From the NCBI GenBank assembly GCA_963708855.1, contig CAVPUM010000006.1, positions 1 through 64,000 of the forward strand: DNA of 64,000 nt. The letters run 5' to 3'. Positions 18,672 through 25,969 of this stretch are shown here, in pieces. The stretch comes from CAIWHR01 sp963708855 (lineage in GTDB: Bacteria > Pseudomonadota > Gammaproteobacteria > Burkholderiales > Casimicrobiaceae). Both the position numbers and the translations under genes were made by a program. Each line of letters starts with the position of its first letter. Position 1 is the stretch's first letter. Below the pieces are notes generated by a model. That model had not been told where the DNA came from, did not search any database, and was given only the letters and a program-made list of their open reading frames with translations.

Positions 18672-19946
18672 TCACGCCTCATGGACAAACTGGCCGCCGA
18701 CCAGCGTGTAACGGACCCTTCCCTGCACCTCCAGTCCGAGGAACGGCGTGTTCTTGCCCTGGCTGCGCAGCACGCCGCGCTCGACCTTCCACCACGCCTG
18801 CGGATCGAAGATGCACAGGTCCGCCGCGCGGCCGACCGCCAGCGCCCCCGCACCAGCGTCGATCAGCTTCGCGGGCTCGCTGGTGATCCTCGCCAGCGCT
18901 GCCGGCAACGCGATGCCGTCCTCGGCCGCCCATTTGAGCGTCAGCGGCAGCAGAAGTTCGAGTCCGGTGGCGCCGGGCTCCGCCTCGCCGAACGGCACCT
19001 GCTTGCCGTCGTCGTCCACGGGCGCGTGATCGGAACAGATGAGGTCGATCGTGCCGTCGGCGACACCCGCGCGCAGCGCGTCGCGATCGCGCGTCGTCCG
19101 CAGCGGCGGCACGAGGTGCGCGTCGGAGTCGAACCAGCCGATGTCGACATCCGACAGGTGCAGGTGATGGACGGCGACGTCGGCCGTGACGGCGAGGCCA
19201 TCGCGCTTGGCGGCACGAACCAGCGCCACGCTTTCCGCGCACGAAAGCCGGCACAGGTGGATGCGGACGCCGGTGTCGCGCGCCAGCGAGAGGATCGTGC
19301 TCAACGCGATCGTCTCCGCCATCGCCGGGATTCCCGCGAGGCCCAGGCGGGTGGCCACCTCGCCGTCGTGGGCGACGCCGCCGCGGCCCAGATGCGGATC
19401 GGACGGGCGCAGCCACAACGCGTAGCCGAACGTCGATGCGTACTGCATCGCGCGCCACAGAAGCTGGGTGTCGACGAGCGGCACGTCCGCATGCGAGAAC
19501 GCCACGCACCCCGCCTCGGCGAGCTCGCCCATCTCGGTCAGCGTCGTGCCCTTCAGCTGGACCGTCAGCGCGCCGATCGGATGCACGTGCGCCTGGTTGA
19601 GCGACCGGGCGCGGTGCTTCAGCATCTCCACCAGGCCCGGCTCGTCGAGCGGCGGGTCGGTATCCGGCGGACACGCGAGGCTCGTGACCCCGCCGGCGAT
19701 GGCCGCCGCCATTTCGGACTCCAGCGTCGCCTTGTACTCGAAGCCCGGCTCGCGCAGGCGCGCGGACAGGTCGATGAGCCCGGGCGCGACGACGAGTCCG
19801 CGCGCATCGACGACGCGGTTCGGATGCCAGCCGGCAGGCGCGACGTCGATGGCCGCGACCTTGCCCGCCGCGACGAACAGCGACGCGACGCGGTCGAGCC
19901 CGCTCCCGGGATCGATCAGGCGGCCGTTGGCGATCTCGATTTTCAA
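18672..19946 (-). CDS. pyrC: Dihydroorotase-like protein lacking metal ligands (PyrC')
   Basis: This 424-residue amidohydrolase-fold protein is the last gene of the pyrimidine operon. The metal-binding HxH of active dihydroorotase (DxHxHxREPG) is replaced: the sequence reads LIDLSARLREPGFEYKATLE near residue 57. Other parts (HPIGALT, DLICSDHAPV) persist. Such 'pseudo-DHOases' next to pyrB are known in Pseudomonas and Betaproteobacteria, where they are needed to assemble the aspartate transcarbamoylase dodecamer and do not catalyse. I infer the same here, with a true dihydroorotase elsewhere in the genome. It lies 81 bp after pyrB. Confidence 0.9.
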   Translation of the reverse strand: MKIEIANGRLIDPGSGLDRVASLFVAAGKVAAIDVAPAGWHPNRVVDARGLVVAPGLIDLSARLREPGFEYKATLESEMAAAIAGGVTSLACPPDTDPPLDEPGLVEMLKHRARSLNQAHVHPIGALTVQLKGTTLTEMGELAEAGCVAFSHADVPLVDTQLLWRAMQYASTFGYALWLRPSDPHLGRGGVAHDGEVATRLGLAGIPAMAETIALSTILSLARDTGVRIHLCRLSCAESVALVRAAKRDGLAVTADVAVHHLHLSDVDIGWFDSDAHLVPPLRTTRDRDALRAGVADGTIDLICSDHAPVDDDGKQVPFGEAEPGATGLELLLPLTLKWAAEDGIALPAALARITSEPAKLIDAGAGALAVGRAADLCIFDPQAWWKVERGVLRSQGKNTPFLGLEVQGRVRYTLVGGQFVHEA

Positions 19947-20027
19947 GCCGACCTCGCAGGAGGCGCGGAGACGACGAGAAAGCCGCGGTTCGTGCTTGGC
20001 GTCTCGGCGTTTGGCTGTGAATGCATT

Positions 20028-20987
20028 TCAGTTCCCCGCGATGATGCTCATCACCGCCATCCGCACGGCGATGCCGAACGTCACCTGCGGGAGGATCACC
20101 GACCGTTCGCCGTCGGCCACCGCGGAGTCGATCTCGACGCCGCGGTTCATCGGTCCGGGGTGCATGACGATCACGTCGGGCCTGGCCAGCGCCAGCTTTT
20201 CCTGCGTCAGTCCGTAGTGCTTGAAGAACTCGCCCGCCGACGGCAGCAGCGCGCCCTTCATCCGCTCGTTCTGCAGGCGCAGCATCACGACGACATCGCA
20301 TCCGGCCAGGCCCGCGCGCATGTCGTGGAACACGCGCACGCCCATCGCCTCCACTTTCGCCGGCAACAGCGTCTTGGGGCCGATCACGCGGACTTCCGGC
20401 GTGCCCAGCGTCGTCAGCCCGTGGATCAGCGAACGCGCGACCCGCGAGTGGAGCACGTCGCCGACGATCGCCACCGTCAGGTTGTGGAACTCCTTCTTGT
20501 AGTGACGGATCGTGTACAGGTCGAGCAGCCCCTGCGTCGGATGCGCGTGGCGGCCGTCGCCGGCATTGACGACATGGACGTGCGTGCGGCCGTGCGCGTT
20601 CAGGTGCCGGGCGATGAGGTGCGGCGCGCCCGACTGCGCATGGCGGACGACGAAGATGTCGGCGTCCATCGCGACCAGGTTGTCGACGGTGTCGAGCAGC
20701 GTCTCGCCCTTGTTCGTCGACGACGCGCCGATGTTCAGGTTGATGACGTCGGCCGACAGCCGCTTGGCGGCGATCTCGAACGTCGTCCGGGTGCGCGTCG
20801 AGTTCTCGAAGAAGAGGTTGAACACCGCCTTGCCGCGCAGCAGCGGCACCTTCTTCACCTCGCGCTCGGCGATCGACACGAAGGGATCGGCGGTGTCCAG
20901 GATGCTGCGGATCACGGCCGGCGGCAGTCCCTCGAGCGTCAGCAGGTGCGTGAGTTCGCCGTTGGCGTTGAGCTGCGGATTGCGCAT
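20028..20987 (-). CDS. pyrB: Aspartate carbamoyltransferase catalytic chain
   Basis: This 319-residue enzyme joins carbamoyl phosphate and aspartate in de novo pyrimidine synthesis. The carbamoyl phosphate motif is FFENSTRTRTTFEIAAKRL near residue 57, and DGRHAHPTQGLLDLYT and MHPGPMNRGVEI follow. The start ATG 20987 (MRNPQLNANGEL) is 7 bp after the pyrR stop. It is of the type that forms a complex with the adjacent inactive dihydroorotase. Confidence 0.96.
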   Translation of the reverse strand: MRNPQLNANGELTHLLTLEGLPPAVIRSILDTADPFVSIAEREVKKVPLLRGKAVFNLFFENSTRTRTTFEIAAKRLSADVINLNIGASSTNKGETLLDTVDNLVAMDADIFVVRHAQSGAPHLIARHLNAHGRTHVHVVNAGDGRHAHPTQGLLDLYTIRHYKKEFHNLTVAIVGDVLHSRVARSLIHGLTTLGTPEVRVIGPKTLLPAKVEAMGVRVFHDMRAGLAGCDVVVMLRLQNERMKGALLPSAGEFFKHYGLTQEKLALARPDVIVMHPGPMNRGVEIDSAVADGERSVILPQVTFGIAVRMAVMSIIAGN

Positions 20988-20994
20988 CACGGGG

Positions 20995-21501
20995 TCAGCT
21001 CGCCTGCTTCTCGACGCCAAGCTGCAGGCGGTCGTCGGTGCGCGACAGCACGACCGACAGGTCGCGAGCGACCGTCAGCCGGGCGCCGCAATACGTCGGC
21101 TCGATCGGCAGCTCGCGGCCGCCGCGGTCGATCAACACGGCGAGCTCGATGCGCGACGGCCGGCCGAAGTCGAACAGCTCGTTGATCGCGGCGCGCACGC
21201 TGCGGCCGGTGAACAGCACGTCGTCGACGAGGACGATCGTCGCGCCGTCCACGTCGAACGGAAGCTCGGTGCGCCTGGCCCCGGATTTCAGTCCCTTGCG
21301 CGAATAGTCGTCGCGATAGAACGACACGTCGATGAAGCCGACCGGATGGTTGCCCGGCACCAGCGCCGGCAGCCTTTCCGCGAGCCACGCGCCGCCTGAG
21401 TAGATGCCGACGAACGCCGCGTCGAACGCGACTGCGCCGCGCATCCGGTCGGCCAGCGCGACGAGCGTGGCCTCGGCGTCAGGAATCTGCGCGGCGCTCA
21501 T
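20995..21501 (-). CDS. pyrR: PyrR bifunctional pyrimidine regulator / uracil phosphoribosyltransferase
   Basis: This 168-residue type I phosphoribosyltransferase has the PRPP loop TIVLVDDVLFTGRSVRAA near residues 87-104 and FYRDDYSRKG earlier. In Gram-positives PyrR binds pyr mRNA and controls attenuation; in Betaproteobacteria its regulatory role is less certain. The 5' end overlaps ruvX by 23 bp, implying translational coupling. Confidence 0.93.
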   Translation of the reverse strand: MSAAQIPDAEATLVALADRMRGAVAFDAAFVGIYSGGAWLAERLPALVPGNHPVGFIDVSFYRDDYSRKGLKSGARRTELPFDVDGATIVLVDDVLFTGRSVRAAINELFDFGRPSRIELAVLIDRGGRELPIEPTYCGARLTVARDLSVVLSRTDDRLQLGVEKQAS

Positions 21502-21916
21502 CGAACCATCCCTGGAGGATCAGCTGCGCCGCGACCGCATCGCGAGTGTCGCGTCCGCCGCGGCCGGCCCCCGCCGCGGCCAGCGCCGATTGCGCGAGCT
21601 CCGTCGTGTGGCGTTCGTCGGCCGGCTCCACCGGCAGCCCGAAGCGCCCGGCGAGCTGGCGCGCGAATTTCCGCGCGCGCACCGTCATCGCGTGCGCCGC
21701 GCCATCCGCGTGCACGGGGATGCCGACGACGAGCAATTGCGGCTGCCATTGCGCGAGCAGCGCGGCGATGGCCGCGAAACGGTCGGCATCGCGCTCCGCC
21801 ACGATCGTCGCGAGGGGCTGCGCCGCGCGCAGGATCGTATTGCCCACGGCGACGCCGATGCGCCGCGTGCCGAAATCGAACGCAAGCACGGTGGCGGGGG
21901 CGGCTTTCGCGGTCAC
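21479..21916 (-). CDS. ruvX: Putative pre-16S rRNA nuclease / Holliday junction resolvase-like RuvX
   Basis: This 145-residue YqgF-fold protein starts at GTG 21916. The RNase H-like active site AFDFGTRRIGVAVG with its Asp is near residue 14, and LVVGIPVHADG and PADERHTT follow. YqgF processes the 5' end of 16S rRNA in E. coli, and homologues were first proposed as Holliday junction resolvases. It begins 3 bp after the yqgE stop and overlaps pyrR. Confidence 0.93.
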   Translation of the reverse strand: MTAKAAPATVLAFDFGTRRIGVAVGNTILRAAQPLATIVAERDADRFAAIAALLAQWQPQLLVVGIPVHADGAAHAMTVRARKFARQLAGRFGLPVEPADERHTTELAQSALAAAGAGRGGRDTRDAVAAQLILQGWFDERRADS

Positions 21917-21919
21917 GCG

Positions 21920-22483
21920 TCACGCGTGCCCGACATCCTCGGACAGGCGCGAGAAGTCGATGCCGAGCAGCCGCATCGCGGCGGGCAGGCGCCGCTCGGC
22001 CGGCATGCCGAACAGCAGGTCGGCGTTGGCCTCGACGGTGAGCCACGCATTCTGCGCGAGCTCCTGCTCGAGCTGGCCCGCCGACCAGCCGGCGTAACCG
22101 AGCGAGACGAACACGTCCTTCGGCCCGTCGCCGCGGCCGACCGCCTCCAGGACGTCCTTGGACGTCGTGAGGCCCAGATCGTCGCTGATCGCGAGCGTGG
22201 ATTGCCAGTTGCCGAGGGGCCGATGCAGCACGAAGCCGCGATCGATCTGCACGGGGCCGCCGAAGTGAACCGGCGCGACGCGCAGCACGTCGTCGGCGAG
22301 CGGCACGTCGATCTGCTCGAACAGCGCGGACAGCGTCATGTCGATCGGCTTGTTGACGACGATCCCCAGCGCGCCGTCCTGGTTGTGCTCGCAGACGTAG
22401 GTCAGCGTGTGCGCGAAATGGGGATCGGCCATGGCGGGCATGGCGATGAGGAAATGGTGGGTGAGGTTCACGGATTCGCCCAT
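21920..22483 (-). CDS. yqgE: YqgE/AlgH family protein
   Basis: This 187-residue protein opens MGESVNLTHHFLIAMPAM, then GALGIVVNKPIDMTL, FGGPVQIDRGFVLHR and LGYAGWSAGQLEQEL, all hallmarks of the DUF179/YqgE family. Its function is not settled; the gene is classically paired with yqgF/ruvX, as here. It is the first gene of the operon yqgE-ruvX-pyrR-pyrB-pyrC' on the minus strand. Confidence 0.93.
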   Translation of the reverse strand: MGESVNLTHHFLIAMPAMADPHFAHTLTYVCEHNQDGALGIVVNKPIDMTLSALFEQIDVPLADDVLRVAPVHFGGPVQIDRGFVLHRPLGNWQSTLAISDDLGLTTSKDVLEAVGRGDGPKDVFVSLGYAGWSAGQLEQELAQNAWLTVEANADLLFGMPAERRLPAAMRLLGIDFSRLSEDVGHA

Positions 22484-22491
22484 TGCGTCGA

Positions 22492-22520
22492 ATTGTAAAC
22501 ACTTGGGGGGTGCGCCACAA
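22492..22520 (-). promoter_or_regulatory. Predicted sigma-70 promoter of the yqgE-pyr operon
   Basis: On the minus strand TTGTGG (22520-22515) and TACAAT (22497-22492) are separated by exactly 17 bp. Transcription would start at about 22485, two bases before the yqgE ATG at 22483, so the mRNA would be leaderless or nearly so. Confidence 0.55.
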
Positions 22521-22593
22521 TGAAACGTCCGATCACGCGTGCATTCGAGCGGGTCGCGTTCGTAGCGGCATTGTCCAACCGGCGGAGGTCGCC

Positions 22594-23415
22594 ATGTCAT
22601 CGTTTGCCGCACGCGCGGGTGCGTGGCCGGATTGTTCCCCCCGAACGGCGCTTCGCGCCGCTCCCCCCAAGGGGCACGCGCCTTGGGGCGGCCCGGCGGC
22701 GTGTTCCCCCCGAACGGCGCTTCGCGCCGCTCCCCCCAAGGGGCACGCGCCTTGGGGCGGCCCGGCGGCGCGTTTTGTGGCCATCGCACTCGCGCTCTTA
22801 TTTTCCGTCGTCGGCGCCACGCCCGCGCAGGCCTTTTGCGGCTTCTTCGTCGGCAAGGCCGACGCCGGCCTCTTCAACGACGCATCGCAGGTCATCCTGG
22901 TCCGGCGCGACAACCGCACGGTCATCAGCATGGCCAACGACTATCGCGGCGAGCTCACCGACTTCGCGCTGGTGGTGCCGGTGCCGACGGTCCTCGAGCG
23001 CGGCCAGATCCGCATCGGCGACCGCAAGCTCTTCGAGCGCATCGACAGCTACAGCGCGCCGCGGCTGGCCGAGTACTTCGATCCCGACCCGTGCCGCGTC
23101 GCCAGGTCCGACGCGCTGCGCATGCAGGCGCCGCTGCCCGCGTCCGCGGGGGTCGCGCGGGAAACACGCCGCGACCAGGCGCTGGGGGTGACGGTCGAGG
23201 CGAGCTACACGGTCGGCGAGTACGACATCGTGATCCTCTCGGGCAAGGCCTACGCGATCGTCGTCGCCATCGCCGCGTTCCTGTGGCACTTCGCGCTGTT
23301 CAAGACCAACGGTCTCGTCTGGGCGCTGTTCCTGTGCACGCCGCTCGTGCCGCTGATCGACAGACTCTGGCCCGCCGAGAAATTCGAGTGGCGACAACGG
23401 GCGCAAATTGCGTGA
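22594..23415 (+). CDS. DUF2330 protein, chimeric and interrupted by a repeat
   Basis: A 273-residue frame starts at ATG 22594 behind GGAGG (22584-22588). Residues 14-59 are encoded by two 69-bp repeats. A signal-like segment follows (ARFVAIALALLFSVVGATPA), then the DUF2330 domain (AFCGFFVGKADAGLFNDASQ, TVISMANDYRGELTDFALVV, VGEYDIVILS). At about residue 215 the DUF2330 domain breaks off and an unrelated hydrophobic tail begins (GKAYAIVVAIAAFLWHFALF, then PLVPLIDRLWPAEKF). DUF2330 proteins are normally longer and continue beyond this point, so this looks like an in-frame fusion after a deletion. Function is unknown. The displaced signal peptide raises doubt about export. Confidence 0.7.
   Translation: MSSFAARAGAWPDCSPRTALRAAPPKGHAPWGGPAACSPRTALRAAPPKGHAPWGGPAARFVAIALALLFSVVGATPAQAFCGFFVGKADAGLFNDASQVILVRRDNRTVISMANDYRGELTDFALVVPVPTVLERGQIRIGDRKLFERIDSYSAPRLAEYFDPDPCRVARSDALRMQAPLPASAGVARETRRDQALGVTVEASYTVGEYDIVILSGKAYAIVVAIAAFLWHFALFKTNGLVWALFLCTPLVPLIDRLWPAEKFEWRQRAQIA
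22633..22770 (+). repeat. Perfect 69-bp tandem repeat inside a coding region
   Basis: Two identical 69-bp units occupy 22633-22701 and 22702-22770. Each contains hairpins (cggcgcttcgcgccg, and ccccaagg with ccttgggg). The unit is a multiple of three, so the frame of the DUF2330 gene stays open, adding 23 residues per copy. The last 23 bases of each unit recur in inverse orientation at 9178-9200. Confidence 0.9.
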
Positions 23416-23526
23416 CCGCAGGCGCTGCGCACCCGGCGGAACTGAACGCAGGCTGTCAGTGCGCATAGCGCGCTACTGAACCGCGCGCGAAGCGCGCCTG
23501 TGATCGGCGCGCTGCGTGCCCTTTCT

Positions 23527-23563
23527 GCAAGAAAATCGCCCGGCCGCCCGAAGATTTTCTTGC
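23527..23563. terminator. Stem-loop between convergent genes
   Basis: Perfect 11-bp arms gcaagaaaatc (23527-23537) and gattttcttgc (23553-23563) enclose a 15-nt loop, 10 bp beyond the stop of the EF-G-like gene (minus strand). A-rich and T-rich arm ends allow termination in either direction. Confidence 0.6.
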
Positions 23564-23572
23564 TGACTGCAG

Positions 23573-25624
23573 CTACTCCTCCTCGTGCCGCCGATGCTTG
23601 GCGTACTCGGCCGAAAGCTGCTGCTGCAACGTCGGCGGCGCCTGCTCGTAGTGCGACAGCTCCATCGACCACGCCCCCTGCCCGCCCGTCATCGACTTCA
23701 GCCGCGCCGCGTAGCCATCGAGCTCCACCAGTGGGGCCAGGCCGGTCACGGCCAGCACGCCGGCCTGCATCGTCTTCGTACCGGTGACCTGGCCGCGCCG
23801 CGACGACAGGTCGCCGGTCACGTCACCCATGTTTCCCGCCGGGCAGTTCACTTCGATGCCGACGACGGGCTCCAGCACGATCGGCTTCGCCTTCGCGATC
23901 GCGTCGAGGAACGCCTTGCGGCCGGCCGACACGAACGCGACTTCCTTCGAGTCCACCGGGTGGTACTTGCCGTCGTAGACGTTCACGCGCACGTCCTGCA
24001 GCGGAAAGCCCGCGAGCGGACCGGCCGCCAGCACCTGCTCGATGCCTTTCTGAACCGCGGGGATGAGCGAGGTCGGGATCGCGCCGCCCTTCACCGTATT
24101 GACGAACTCGAACCCGGTGCCGCGCGCCAGCGGCTCGATCTTCAGATAGACCTCGCCAAACTGGCCGGCGCCGCCCGTCTGCTTCTTGTGCCGGCTGTGG
24201 CCTTCGGCGGCGACGGTGATCGTCTCGCGGTACGGGATGCGCGGCGGGCGCGTCGTCACCTCGAGCTTGAACTGGCCGGCCATGCGCTCGAGGACCGAGC
24301 GCAGGTGCAGGTCGCCCAAGCCCCACAGCACCGTCTCGTTGAGATTCGTGTCGTGCCCGACCTTGAGCGTCGGGTCCTCCGCGATCATCCGGTTCAGCAC
24401 CTCGGAGATGCGCCCTTCGTCGCCGCGTCGCTTGGGCTCGATGGCGATGCCGTGCATCGGCGTCGGGAACTCGAGCGGCGCCATGTGGATGTGGTCCTCG
24501 TCGTGCGAATCGTGCAGCACGCAGTCGAACTCGACGTCGTCCACTTTCGCGATGGCGGCGATATCGCCCGGAACCGCGCGGTCGATCTCCACGTTCTTGC
24601 TCCCCTGCAGCATGAACAGGTGGCCGACCTTGAACGGCTTGCGGCCGTCGCCGACGAAGAGCTGGGTGTCGCGCGTGACCGTTCCCTGGTGGACGCGAAA
24701 GATGCCGAGCTTGCCCACGAACGGGTCCATGACGACCTTGAATACGTGCGCGAGCACGTGCTTGGCGGAATCGGGAGCCGACCGGAAGTCCGTCGCGCCG
24801 TCGCCTTCGCCCTTGGTAAAGAGTGGCGGGTTGCCTTCCGCGGGATTGGGCAACAGCTTGTCGAATATCTCGAGCAGCTCGCCGATGCCGGCGCCCGTGC
24901 GGGCCGACACGAAGCACACCGGCATCAAATGGCCGTCGCGCAGCGCCTTCTCGAACGGCGCGTGCAGCTGCTCCGGCTCGATATCGCCCTGCTCCAGGTA
25001 CTTCGCCATCAGCTCCTCGTCGACCTCGACGACCTGGTCGACGAGCGCGCGGTGCGCGGCCTCCACCGACGAGAAGTCGGCATTGCCCGCTGGGTTGAAA
25101 AAGCAGTCGACGACGCGCTTGCCGCCGTCGGCCGGCAGGTTGATCGGCAGGCATTCCTTGCCGAACGCCGCCTGCACCGCCGCGAGCACCGCCTCCGCGT
25201 CGACATTCTCGGCGTCGATCTTGCTGATGACGATGAGCCGGCACAGCTTGCGCTTGCCCGCCCACTCCATCATCCGCGACGTGATCATCTCGATGCCGGA
25301 CTGCGCATTGACGACGACCGCCGCGGTCTCGACGGCATCGAGCGCGCCGATCGCCTGCCCGATGAAATCCGGAAAACCCGGCGTGTCGATGAGGTGGATG
25401 CGCGACTGGTGGGTGTCGCAATGGAGCAGCGACGAGCGCAACGAATGCTGGTACTGCCTTTCCATCGGATCGAAGTCGGAGGTCGTCGTCCCCCGCTCCA
25501 CCGTTCCTGCTGCCTGTATGGCCCCGGCCTTCAGCAGCAGCGCTTCGGCCAACGTCGTCTTACCCGATGCGCCATGCCCGACGAGGGCCACCGTACGAAT
25601 GTGCTCCGTGGCGTAGTTCGCCAT
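23573..25624 (-). CDS. fusA2: Elongation factor G-like protein (EF-G II)
   Basis: This intact 683-residue translational GTPase has G1 GHGASGKTT near residue 16, G3 DTPGFPDF near residue 80 and G4-like ISKID near residue 135. Domain IV contains GGAGQFGEVYLKIEPL and domain V LDGYAARLKSMTGGQGAWSM. The G1 sequence and overall divergence from the str-operon EF-G mark it as the paralogous EF-G-like class, whose role is not well defined; members elsewhere act in ribosome recycling or translocation variants. It has a strong GGAGG site before ATG 25624. It stands alone. Confidence 0.9.
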   Translation of the reverse strand: MANYATEHIRTVALVGHGASGKTTLAEALLLKAGAIQAAGTVERGTTTSDFDPMERQYQHSLRSSLLHCDTHQSRIHLIDTPGFPDFIGQAIGALDAVETAAVVVNAQSGIEMITSRMMEWAGKRKLCRLIVISKIDAENVDAEAVLAAVQAAFGKECLPINLPADGGKRVVDCFFNPAGNADFSSVEAAHRALVDQVVEVDEELMAKYLEQGDIEPEQLHAPFEKALRDGHLMPVCFVSARTGAGIGELLEIFDKLLPNPAEGNPPLFTKGEGDGATDFRSAPDSAKHVLAHVFKVVMDPFVGKLGIFRVHQGTVTRDTQLFVGDGRKPFKVGHLFMLQGSKNVEIDRAVPGDIAAIAKVDDVEFDCVLHDSHDEDHIHMAPLEFPTPMHGIAIEPKRRGDEGRISEVLNRMIAEDPTLKVGHDTNLNETVLWGLGDLHLRSVLERMAGQFKLEVTTRPPRIPYRETITVAAEGHSRHKKQTGGAGQFGEVYLKIEPLARGTGFEFVNTVKGGAIPTSLIPAVQKGIEQVLAAGPLAGFPLQDVRVNVYDGKYHPVDSKEVAFVSAGRKAFLDAIAKAKPIVLEPVVGIEVNCPAGNMGDVTGDLSSRRGQVTGTKTMQAGVLAVTGLAPLVELDGYAARLKSMTGGQGAWSMELSHYEQAPPTLQQQLSAEYAKHRRHEEE

Positions 25625-25969
25625 CGTTTCTCCTCCCGCGTGAATGGCAAATTTAGCCTATTTCTTCGATGCCCACCTTGCTGCGGCGCAATACTCGACA
25701 TGGAACGGGGCGTCGACGGCGCTTGAGGCTCGAAGCCGGAGTTGGCAATTGAGCCGCTGCCGCGGCGCCGACCCGGGTGGAAAGGACGGCAAGCGCGAAT
25801 CGCGCGCGTTCGGCGGGGAGCGCACGGGAATGGCAACACGAGCGGGCGCGTCGCACTCGCAGGGGCCACCATCGGGAGGCACGGCGCAGGGCCGCCGGCT
25901 TTGACTTCATGCATCGCACGCACCGTCATCGGCGAAGTGCTACACCCGCGCCAAGTCCGTCTCGGGAAA
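25625..25969. other. Intergenic region, no gene recognised
   Basis: This 345-bp gap separates the end of the chemosensory operon (minus strand) from the EF-G-like gene (minus strand). It presumably contains the EF-G-like promoter and a terminator for chpA, but I see no convincing promoter pair, stem-loop or conserved protein in any frame. Confidence 0.5.
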
